Part shown: positions 55,443 through 62,972 of the stretch, piece after piece
Position numbering within the stretch: position 1 is the stretch's first letter
How the letters are laid out: the number at the start of each line of letters is the position of its first letter
NCBI RefSeq assembly: GCF_022690765.1
Contig: NZ_JALCZA010000010.1
Location: 43,007-107,006, forward strand
From: Anaeromyxobacter oryzisoli
GTDB taxonomy: Bacteria > Myxococcota > Myxococcia > Myxococcales > Anaeromyxobacteraceae
Reading direction: 5' to 3'
DNA length: 64,000 bases
The notes under the pieces: model-generated
The model's database searches: none
What the model saw: only the letters and a program-made list of their open reading frames with translations
Told to the model about the DNA's origin: nothing
Translations under genes and position numbers: made by a program

Positions 55443-56968
55443 GGCTGGTGGGCTCCGCCGAGATGCGGGAGATCGACCGAACGGCGATCGCGGATCTCGG
55501 GATCCCGTCGCTCGTGCTCATGGAGCGGGCCGGCGGCGCCGTGGCCGAGGCCGCCGCCGCCCTCGCCGGGCCGCGGGGGCGCGTCGTCGTGGTCGCGGGC
55601 GGCGGCAACAACGGCGGGGACGGCTACGTGGCCGCCCGCCTGCTCCGCGCCGCGCGGCGCGACGTCCGCGTGATCGCCCTCGCGCCCGCCGCCCGGCTCT
55701 CCCCGGACGCGCGCGCCGTGCGCGAGCAGGCGGAGCGCGCCGGGGTGCCCGTCGCCGAGGGCGGTCCCGGGCCCCTCGACGCCGGCGAGGGCGACGTGGT
55801 GGTGGACGCGATCTTCGGCACCGGCCTCTCCCGGGCGCCCGAGGGCGCCTTCGCCGAGGCGATCGCCCTCATCGAGGACGCGCGGGTGGCCGGCGCCCGC
55901 GTCGTGGCGGTGGACGTCCCCTCCGGCCTCTCGGCCGACAATGGCCGGCCGCTCGGGCCGTGCGTGCGGGCCGACCGGACCGTCACCTTCGCGTTCCAGA
56001 AGCGCGGGCTGGTGCTCGAGCCGGGGGCCTCGCTCGCGGGCGACGTCACCGTGGCGGACATCGGCATCCCGGCCGAGGCCGCGCGGCGCGTCCCGATCGG
56101 CGCCGAGGTGCTCACCGAGGCCGAGGCCCGGCTGCTCGTGCCGCCGCGCGCCGCCGACGCGCACAAGGGCGACGCCGGCCGTGTCCTCGTCCTCGCCGGC
56201 TCGCCCGGCAAGACCGGGGCGGCGCACCTCGCGCTCACCGGCGCGCTCCGCGGCGGCGCCGGCCTCGTCACGCTCGCCGCCCGCGGCGAGGTGCTCCCCT
56301 TCGCGCTGGCGGGGCGGCCGGAGGCGATGAGCCTCGCCCTCGCCGGTCCGGGGCCGCTCGCGGCGGCCGACCTCGACCCGCTCCTCGCCGCCGCGAAGGG
56401 GGCGGATGCCCTCGTCGCCGGCCCCGGGATCCCGCGCGGCCCCGAGACCGCCGAGCTGCTCGTGGCGCTGCTCCGGCAGACCCGGGTCCCGGCGGTGCTC
56501 GACGCCGACGCGCTGAACGCGCTCGCGGAGGCGGGCCGGTCGCCCGGCGAGCCGGGCGCGCCGGTGGTGGTGACGCCGCACCCCGGGGAGATGGCGCGCC
56601 TCTGCGGCACGTCGATCGGCGCGGTCCAGGCGGATCGCCTCGGGATCGCCCAGGCGAAGGCGCGGGAGTGGAACGTCACGGTGGTGCTGAAGGGCGCGCG
56701 GACCGTGGTCGCGGACCCGGAGGGGCCGCCGGCGATCATCCCGACCGGCAACGCCGGCCTCGCGACCGGGGGCACCGGCGACGTGCTCGCCGGGCTCGTC
56801 GGGGCCCTCCTCGCCGGCGGGCTCCCGCCCCCGGCCGCCGGGCGCGTCGGCGCGTGGGTGCACGGCCGGGCCGGCGATCTCGTCGCGACGCGGCTCGGGC
56901 AGCGCGGGCTCGTCGCCGGCGACCTCGGCGAGGCGATCGGCGCGGTCTGGGCGGAGTGGGGCCGATGA
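55439..56968 (+). CDS. nnrD: Bifunctional NAD(P)H-hydrate epimerase / ADP-dependent dehydratase
   Basis: 509 residues, the two-domain NnrD-NnrE protein that repairs hydrated NAD(P)H. N-terminal epimerase (about 1-215) with GGGNNGGDGYVAARLL and VVDAIFGTGLSR; C-terminal carbohydrate-kinase-like dehydratase (about 230-509) with HKGDAGRVLVLAGSPGKTGA, DADALN, TPHPGEMARL and GTGDVLAGLVGALLAGG. Overlaps acpS by 4 bp and tsaE by 4 bp, so the three are translationally coupled. Confidence 0.95.
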   Translation: MRLVGSAEMREIDRTAIADLGIPSLVLMERAGGAVAEAAAALAGPRGRVVVVAGGGNNGGDGYVAARLLRAARRDVRVIALAPAARLSPDARAVREQAERAGVPVAEGGPGPLDAGEGDVVVDAIFGTGLSRAPEGAFAEAIALIEDARVAGARVVAVDVPSGLSADNGRPLGPCVRADRTVTFAFQKRGLVLEPGASLAGDVTVADIGIPAEAARRVPIGAEVLTEAEARLLVPPRAADAHKGDAGRVLVLAGSPGKTGAAHLALTGALRGGAGLVTLAARGEVLPFALAGRPEAMSLALAGPGPLAAADLDPLLAAAKGADALVAGPGIPRGPETAELLVALLRQTRVPAVLDADALNALAEAGRSPGEPGAPVVVTPHPGEMARLCGTSIGAVQADRLGIAQAKAREWNVTVVLKGARTVVADPEGPPAIIPTGNAGLATGGTGDVLAGLVGALLAGGLPPPAAGRVGAWVHGRAGDLVATRLGQRGLVAGDLGEAIGAVWAEWGR

Positions 56969-57453
56969 CCCCGGTCCGGTTCGTGGCCCAGCGGACCACG
57001 CGGTCCGCGTCCGCGACCCGCGCGCTCGGCGCGCGCCTCGGCCGGCTGCTCCAGCCCGGCGACGTCGTCGCGCTCGAGGGAGACCTCGGCGCGGGCAAGA
57101 CCCAGCTCGTGCGCGGCACGTGCGACGGGGCGGAGGTCCCGCCCTCCGAGGTCTCCAGCCCGTCCTTCGCGATCGTCGCGACCTACCGCGGCCGGATCCC
57201 GGTGCACCACGCAGACCTCTACCGGATCGCCGACGAGGACGAGCTGTACGGCACCGGCTTCGGCGACCTCGTCGGCGGCGAGGGCGCGCTCCTCGTCGAG
57301 TGGGCGGACCGGATCCCCGGAGCGCTCCCCGCGGAGCGGCTCACCATCCGGCTCGCGCACGATCCCGAGCGGCCGTCGGTCCGTCGCGTCGAGATCGAGG
57401 GCGTCGGCGACCGGCACGCCGCGCTGGCGCGGGCGCTCTCTGGAATCCGGTGA
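56965..57453 (+). CDS. tsaE: tRNA threonylcarbamoyladenosine biosynthesis ATPase TsaE
   Basis: 162 residues. A small P-loop ATPase needed for t6A37 formation with TsaB and TsaD. Walker A GDLGAGKT (39-46), SPSFAIVATYRG, HHADLYRI, and LLVEWADRIP. The start overlaps nnr (ATGA). This is the last gene of the housekeeping run; nothing recognisable follows on the plus strand before 58004. Confidence 0.93.
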   Translation: MTPVRFVAQRTTRSASATRALGARLGRLLQPGDVVALEGDLGAGKTQLVRGTCDGAEVPPSEVSSPSFAIVATYRGRIPVHHADLYRIADEDELYGTGFGDLVGGEGALLVEWADRIPGALPAERLTIRLAHDPERPSVRRVEIEGVGDRHAALARALSGIR

Positions 57454-57574
57454 CGACGCCCGATCGGACCGCCGGATCATGGCCGTGACCTGATCCCGGA
57501 TCGGATCTACCGCGCTCGCCGAGACCCGAGCCGTCAGCCTGAGCAGGTCGGCGGCGAACACGAACAGCCAGGGA

Positions 57575-57844
57575 TCATGTCGGCCAGGAGGAGACCGGTG
57601 TGCCGGGTGGTACCTCGGACGGCGCCAGTCCCTCGATTACGATCGCTGTCTCGGAACGGTATCGGGGCCGGCCGACGTCATGGTCGATGAGCTCGACGGA
57701 ACGGACCGTCACTTCAACGGACCGATCCCCCATCGCAAGACGCACGGCTTCTCCGGTCCTCACGGATCCTTTCAGGATCTCGAGGGTGAGAGCCGTGCCA
57801 CGGCCGGTCAGAGCGAATGAACTCGTCACGATCGCGCGCAGCAC
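57575..57844 (-). CDS. Small beta-barrel protein resembling translation-factor domain 2
   Basis: 89 residues from an ATG at 57844. It contains FALTGRGTALTLEILKGSVR, TGEAVRLAMGDRSVEVTVRS, and EGLAPSEVPPGTPV. The spacing of FxLxGRGTxLT, GxVRxGE and the final LxxxxxPxG matches domain 2 of EF-Tu-like GTPases, without any GTP-binding domain. I infer a free-standing OB/EF-Tu-D2-like barrel. Function unknown. Convergent with tsaE. Confidence 0.55.
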   Translation of the reverse strand: MLRAIVTSSFALTGRGTALTLEILKGSVRTGEAVRLAMGDRSVEVTVRSVELIDHDVGRPRYRSETAIVIEGLAPSEVPPGTPVSSWPT

Positions 57845-57902
57845 GCATTCAGCTTAGCGCGTCCAGAGGGCTCACTCCGGCGCAGCGGTGACCATGAGGA
57901 AA

Positions 57903-57931
57903 ATACACCGACCGTAACTACGCTGGTGTAT
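57903..57931. promoter_or_regulatory. Inverted repeat ATACACC-N15-GGTGTAT
   Basis: Two perfectly complementary 7-bp arms (57903-57909, 57925-57931) in an AT-richer stretch between the divergent genes at 57844 and 58004. A plausible operator for either; no regulator can be named. Confidence 0.4.
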
Positions 57932-58003
57932 GGTCTCCTGTTTGACGGATTGAGAAATGCTCCATGCTCCGTCGTCCTTCCGGCGCCACCTGAGGTGATC
58001 TTC

Positions 58004-59758
58004 GTGCACGCACTCCCTACGCGCATCGTGCTCGCGGCTTGGATCGGTTTGCTGGCTCTCTCAGCCTGCGCGGGCGGAGGTGGTGGCTCGACGGACGGCG
58101 GAGGAGGCGGCAGCGGCACGGGGGGCTGGCGTTGGGAGAGCCCGCAGCCCCAGGGGAACGCGCTCGCGGACGTGTGGGGGAGCAGCGCGAGCGATCTGTG
58201 GGCCGTCGGCGATCACGGCGCGATCGTGCACTGGAACGGCACGGCCTGGTCGCTCGTCCCGAGCGGCACGACGCGCGATCTGAAGGGCGTCTGGGGCAGC
58301 GGGGCGAGCGATGTCTGGGCCGTCGGGAGCGGGGGAACCCTGCTTCACTGGAACGGGAGCGCGTGGTCGGCCTCGTCCACGGGGGCGACGTACGACTTCA
58401 CCCACGTGGCAGGCAGCGGCCCGGCCGACGTGTGGGCGGTCGGGGCGAACAAGGTCCTCCACTGGAACGGGACCGCCTGGTCCACGGCCATCACGGCCGC
58501 GTCCTCGACGATGTTCATCGGGGTTTGGACGAGCGGGTCCGGAGACGCCTGGTTCCTCGGGTCGGGCGGCGGGCTGTTGCACCTCAGCGGTGGAACCCTC
58601 GTCTCCGTGAGCAGCGGCACGCCGAACTATCTCTACGGTCTCTGGGGCCGCAGCGCGAACGACGTCTGGGCGGTGGGGAGCGACATCGTGCGCTACGACG
58701 GGACGTCGTGGAGCCTCGTCGCGACCTCGAACGTCTCGCTGAACGGCGTCTGGGGAAGCGGACCGGATGACGTGTGGGCGGTCGGAGATGGCGGCCGCAT
58801 CGAACACTGGGACGGCACGGCGTGGACGTCGGTGGCGAGCGGCACGGCGAGCGACCTCTCCGCCGTGTTCGGCACCGCCGTGAACGACGTCTGGGCAGTG
58901 GGCGCCGACGGCACCATCGTCCGCTGGGATGGCACCTCCTGGACCCGCGCCTCGAGGGGCACGACGCATGCGCTCGCGAGCGCCTGGGGCACGTCTTCCA
59001 GCGACGTCTGGGCGGTCGGCGAGAGCGGCACGTTCATGCACTGGAACGGGAGCGCCTGGTCCGCGCGATCGAGCAGCGTGACCAACGGGCTCAGCGGTGT
59101 CTGGTGCGCCGGGCCGAGCGACGCATGGGCCGTCGGTACGATGGGGACCATCGTGCACTGGGATGGAACGACCTGGTCGCCGTCTACGAGCGGCATCTCG
59201 ACGAACCTGCTGGCGGTCTGGGGGAGCGGCACGAACGACATCTGGGCCGTGGGCGAAGGCGGGAGAATCCTGCACTGGGACGGCAGCGGCTGGACGCTCG
59301 TGACGAGCGGCGTCTCGACCACGCTCCGCGCGGTGTGGGGCAGCGGCCCGAGCGACGTCTGGGCGGCGGGTGACCTCCTCACGATCCTGCATTGGGACGG
59401 GAAGGCGTGGTCCACCTCCACCTCGAGCACCTACTCGAACACGTTCTACGGCGTGTGGGGGACCGGGCCGAGCGACGTCTGGGCGGTGGGCGACGGGAGC
59501 ATCGTGCGGCACTGGAACGGCAGCGCCTGGTCGAGCGTGTCCAGCAACACGACGACGTTCATGCTGCGAGGCGTGTGGGGGAGCGGGCCCAGCGACGTCT
59601 GGGTCGTGGGACAGTCCGGCACGATCCTGCACTGGAATGGCACGCTCTGGTCGCTGACGGCGAGCGGCACGTCGCATGATCTCTTCGCCGTTTGGGGGAG
59701 CGGGCCGAGCGACGTGCGGGCGCTGGGCGCGGGAGGCACGATCCTGCGGTGGCAGTAG
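58004..59758 (+). CDS. Secreted lipoprotein with about 12 propeller-type repeats
   Basis: 584 residues from a GTG at 58004 behind GAGGTGA; the frame is open upstream. Lipobox LSAC with lipidation at Cys22, followed by a Gly/Ser linker. The remainder is a repeat of about 40-43 residues built on VWGSGPSDVWAVGDGG and ILHWNGSAWS, about 12 times, predicted to form one or two beta-propellers. Such W-rich arrays are known in myxobacterial surface proteins. Repeats 1-4 are more diverged. The last repeat degenerates into SGPSDVRALGAGGTILRWQ. Likely exposed on the surface; ligand unknown. Confidence 0.85.
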   Translation: MHALPTRIVLAAWIGLLALSACAGGGGGSTDGGGGGSGTGGWRWESPQPQGNALADVWGSSASDLWAVGDHGAIVHWNGTAWSLVPSGTTRDLKGVWGSGASDVWAVGSGGTLLHWNGSAWSASSTGATYDFTHVAGSGPADVWAVGANKVLHWNGTAWSTAITAASSTMFIGVWTSGSGDAWFLGSGGGLLHLSGGTLVSVSSGTPNYLYGLWGRSANDVWAVGSDIVRYDGTSWSLVATSNVSLNGVWGSGPDDVWAVGDGGRIEHWDGTAWTSVASGTASDLSAVFGTAVNDVWAVGADGTIVRWDGTSWTRASRGTTHALASAWGTSSSDVWAVGESGTFMHWNGSAWSARSSSVTNGLSGVWCAGPSDAWAVGTMGTIVHWDGTTWSPSTSGISTNLLAVWGSGTNDIWAVGEGGRILHWDGSGWTLVTSGVSTTLRAVWGSGPSDVWAAGDLLTILHWDGKAWSTSTSSTYSNTFYGVWGTGPSDVWAVGDGSIVRHWNGSAWSSVSSNTTTFMLRGVWGSGPSDVWVVGQSGTILHWNGTLWSLTASGTSHDLFAVWGSGPSDVRALGAGGTILRWQ

Positions 59759-59980
59759 GCCAGTCTACGGTCGGGCCGTGCTGCACCGGAACGGCGGCGC
59801 GTCACGTCGTCGCGGTGGGGAAGGGCGGCACCATCCTCGGTGTGGCGCGGTAGCGCTCGCGCCCGGGGCGACGGGCCCGCCCCCGTCGTCCCGGTGCCGT
59901 CTCATGGCGACACCCACTCGCCTCGAACTGCTGCGGCGCACGCTGCCTGCCTGCGCGGGGCAGACTCCTCCCTGCGCTGC

Positions 59981-60030
59981 TCGCCCTTCGACTCCGGCGC
60001 GCAACGCGCGCCTACGCTCAGGGCGAACGG
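59981..60030. repeat. REP palindrome, same family as the 41.6-kb array
   Basis: TCGCCCTTCGACTCC on the left and CTACGCTCAGGGCGAACGG on the right, separated by a GCGCGCAACGCGCG-type centre. Single copy here. It occupies part of the 596-bp gap between the propeller gene and the Cys-rich lipoprotein, which otherwise holds only the sigma-like remnant at 60068-60223. Confidence 0.7.
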
Positions 60031-60067
60031 AGCTTCGAAACGCCTGCGCTGCTCGCTCGGTGTGCCC

Positions 60068-60223
60068 ACCGAGGTCGCGCAGGCGCATCACCGGCTGCTT
60101 GTGGAACTGCGAGATGCGCCCCTTCGTCAGCCCGAGCGCTCGGACGATCTCCTCGAACTGGATGTTCTCGCGAATAGCTCTTACTCGTCGAACGCGGTCG
60201 CGGTAGGTGCGCGGGCGCAAAGC
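60068..60223 (-). pseudogene. Decayed fragment resembling sigma-factor region 4
   Basis: In one minus-strand frame the segment reads FEEIVRALGLTKGRISQFHKQ followed by PVMRLRDLG, very like the HTH of sigma region 4 (EIGxVLGVTxSRVSQLHxxAxxRLR). The sequence before it (RDRVRRVRAIRENIQ) no longer matches a sigma factor, and there is no start or full domain. The open frame around it (59765-60487) has no coding look otherwise. Probably a relic of a FliA-like gene. Confidence 0.35.
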
Positions 60224-60354
60224 CTGCCCGTGATGGCCCGTACCATTGGTCACGCGCTCACCGCCGCCCACCACCTCCGGCGCGTCAATGCGTCGCGTCC
60301 CCGACAGGTTCGCCCGCCGGTACGATGCCGCAGGGGCGGCTTCGAGGAGGCGAC

Positions 60355-60888
60355 ATGGCGCGCGTGGTGGAGTTGGTGAACGGCGGCGAGCGGACGGCCG
60401 CGAAGACACTGGCGGCGGCGTGGGCCTGCGCCGCGCTGCTGGCGGGCTGCTCGGGCGGGGCCGATCCGGTTGCTCCGGCCGCTCCATCCGGTCCGTGCGG
60501 CACGGCCGACGCTCCCGTCGCCGACGGGACCGCGTGCGAGACGGGCCGCGTCTGTGTCTCGGGCGCGTGCGCGATCGCCCTTCCGGGATCGCCCTGCACG
60601 CCGGCGAGCTCGTGCCATCAGGGCACGCTCGCGGACGATGGCATCACGTGCGTGGACAGCGGGACGAACCAACCCGATGGCGTCGTGTGCGGGACGGACC
60701 AGGTGTGCACGGCGGGCATCTGCGTCCGGTGCGTCGAGGGCGAGATCTGCATGACCGGCGCGCCCTGCCAGTACCAGAGCCGTATGTCCTGCTCGACCGG
60801 CGCGATCTGCGTGGTCGGAGACTTCTTTCCCAACGGCGCCTACTGTGCTCCCGGGCGAGTCTGCCGCGACGGACAGTGCGTGCCGTGA
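60355..60888 (+). CDS. Cysteine-rich lipoprotein of unknown function
   Basis: 177 residues from the ATG at 60355 behind GAGGAGG. The signal peptide ends in the lipobox LLAGC (lipidation Cys about residue 32), then a region with about 18 cysteines in repeated short motifs such as DGTACETGRVCVSGACAI, DGVVCGTDQVCTAGIC and APGRVCRDGQC. The pattern C-x(5-8)-C-x(4)-C recalls Cys-rich repeat surface proteins of myxobacteria. No family can be named. It follows the propeller lipoprotein after the REP region and may be functionally related. Confidence 0.75.
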   Translation: MARVVELVNGGERTAAKTLAAAWACAALLAGCSGGADPVAPAAPSGPCGTADAPVADGTACETGRVCVSGACAIALPGSPCTPASSCHQGTLADDGITCVDSGTNQPDGVVCGTDQVCTAGICVRCVEGEICMTGAPCQYQSRMSCSTGAICVVGDFFPNGAYCAPGRVCRDGQCVP

Positions 60889-61049
60889 GGATAGGCCTCG
60901 AACCCTCGCGGCGCCCGGCCAGACCTGAGCCGGAAGCGCGACACGGCGACGACGAGCCAGCTCCGGGGGAAGAGGAGTCGGGCGCTACGGTGGTGCGGTA
61001 GATCCTTTCCGCCGGTCGGGCGTTCTCCTCCCGCAAGGAGATCTCCCGA

Positions 61050-62708
61050 ATGCGCCACCTCATCGCGCTCGCCGCGCTCGTCCCCGTCCTCGCCGTCGCG
61101 TCACCTGCCGTCGTGAAGCCGCCGTCCCGCGTGGACGCGGTGACCGTCTACCGCTCGGGCGCGCGCGTGGAGCGGATCGCCCGCGTGGAGCTGCCGGCGG
61201 GGCCGGCGCGCGTGGTGCTGCAGGGGCTGCCGGATGGGCTCGAGGACGACTCGATCCGGGTCCGCGGGGAGGGCACCGCGCGGGCCCGGCTCTTCGGGGT
61301 GACGGTCGAGCGCGTCACGGGGGAGGGCGCCGTCGCGGCGGACGCGCGGGCCGCCGAGGAGCAGCTCGAGCGGCTCGCCGACGAGGACCGGGCCCTCGAG
61401 GACCGGATCGCGGCCGCGAAGGCGCGCGCCCGGTTCGTGGAGTCGCTCCGGTCGAGCTACTCCGAGGAGCGCGCCAAGAACCTGGCGGTCCGCGGCGTCT
61501 CGACGAAGGAGTGGGCGGACCTCGTGTCGTTCGTGGACGCTGAGCTGACCCGCGCCGCCGGGGAGCAGCGCGCGGCCGAGCGCGGGCGGCGCGAGCTCGC
61601 CCGGAAGGTGACGCAGGCCCGGGCGGGGCTGGACAAGGTGCAGGCGAAGCGCGCCGTCACCACGAAGGCGGTCACGGTCGAGGTGGAGGCGGAGCGGGCC
61701 GGCGCGGTCGAGCTGGTCGTGTCGTACGCCGTCTCGTCGGCGGGGTGGCGGCCGGTCTGGGACGCGCGCCTCACCCCGGAGTCCTCCACGGTTGCGCTCT
61801 CCCTGCTCGGCGCGGTGTGGCAGGCGTCCGGCGAGGAGTGGAGCGACGTGCGCCTCGCGGTGTCCACGGCCCGGCCCGCGGGCGGGCTGTACGTCCCGCG
61901 GCTCGAGCCGGTCTACCTGACGCGCCTCGAGCCGCGGCCGCCGGCGAGCGCGGCCCCGATGATGTCGCGGCGCGCGGCGGGGGCGCCGGCGCGGGCGAAG
62001 GCGGAGGCGCCGGCCGCGCTCGAGGAGGCCCCCGCTCCCGCGGCGCAGCCGCTCGAGGAGCCCGAGGCCGAGGTGCAGGAGGGGCTGCTCGCCGCGACCT
62101 TCACCGCGCCGCGCCGCGAGACGGTGGACGGGGCCGGCCAGGCGCGGAAGGTGTCGCTGGCCCGCTTCCCGCTCCAGGCGACCCTGGTGCGGACGGCGGC
62201 GCCGCGCATGGAGGCGGCCGCGTTCCTCACCGCGAAGGCGGTGAACGAGACGGGGTTCCCGCTCCTGCCGGGCGAGGTGGGCGTGTACGTCGGCGACGAC
62301 TTCGTCGGCCGCGCCGCGCTGCCGGCCACGCCGCCGGGCGGCGAGCTCGAGCTCGCGTTCGGCCAGGACCCGCGGGTCGAGGTCGAGCGCCGGGTCCTCG
62401 AGCGCAAGCACGAGACCGCCGGGCTCCTCACGAAGGACGACGTGATCCGGTACCGCGTGCGCGTGAAGCTCCGGAGCCGGTACGCGGCGCCGGTCGCCGT
62501 GAAGCTGCTCGACCTCGTGCCGGTGAGCCGCGAGGAGAAGATCCAGGTGAACGTCCTGGACGGCACCACCGCCCCGACGCGCGAGGACCCGGACCGGCCC
62601 GGCGTGCGGATCCACGAGCTCACCCTCGCGCCGCGCGAGGAGCGCGCGATCGAGCTGCGCTACGAGGTGAGGACGCCGCGCGGGTACCCGGTGAGCGGGC
62701 TCGAGTGA
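61050..62708 (+). CDS. MuiA-like protein (DUF4139/DUF4140)
   Basis: 552 residues with the signal peptide MRHLIALAALVPVLAVASPA. N-terminal DUF4140 part (VDAVTVYRSGARVERIARVEL), a coiled-coil section (about 90-190, EEQLERLADEDRALEDRI), and a C-terminal DUF4139 part with SSAGWRPVWDARL, NETGFPLLPGEVGVYVGDDFVG and VREEKIQVNVLDG-type strands. MuiA homologues are linked to mucoidy inhibition; the biochemical role is unknown. The Pro/Ala-rich linker at about 300-345 is a notable insertion. Preceded by AAGGAGATC. Confidence 0.82.
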   Translation: MRHLIALAALVPVLAVASPAVVKPPSRVDAVTVYRSGARVERIARVELPAGPARVVLQGLPDGLEDDSIRVRGEGTARARLFGVTVERVTGEGAVAADARAAEEQLERLADEDRALEDRIAAAKARARFVESLRSSYSEERAKNLAVRGVSTKEWADLVSFVDAELTRAAGEQRAAERGRRELARKVTQARAGLDKVQAKRAVTTKAVTVEVEAERAGAVELVVSYAVSSAGWRPVWDARLTPESSTVALSLLGAVWQASGEEWSDVRLAVSTARPAGGLYVPRLEPVYLTRLEPRPPASAAPMMSRRAAGAPARAKAEAPAALEEAPAPAAQPLEEPEAEVQEGLLAATFTAPRRETVDGAGQARKVSLARFPLQATLVRTAAPRMEAAAFLTAKAVNETGFPLLPGEVGVYVGDDFVGRAALPATPPGGELELAFGQDPRVEVERRVLERKHETAGLLTKDDVIRYRVRVKLRSRYAAPVAVKLLDLVPVSREEKIQVNVLDGTTAPTREDPDRPGVRIHELTLAPREERAIELRYEVRTPRGYPVSGLE

Positions 62709-62972
62709 CTCCGGGCTGGGAGGCCGCGGAAGCGAGCGCGCCTGCACGGCAAGCGTGGGCTGGCTCCGGAAGGAGGTGGAGGCCGGGGCGCCGTCCGCAG
62801 ACGGGAACCGGAGTGACGAGATCGGCCCCGAAGAAGCCCGTGCTGCAACGGCATGATGAGGCGCTCGCCACGGCACCGGTCGAGCGGTCGTCGCGGGATG
62901 CCGCAAAGTGGAGCGGCTATGACAGTCGCGCGTCGTTCCCCATCACCGTCGCCCGAGAGCCGGGCCATCCGC

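Noticed and set aside
59765..60487. Whole 240-residue minus-strand frame as a gene
   Set aside because: Only the short sigma-like stretch looks protein-derived; the rest is translated REP and intergenic sequence.
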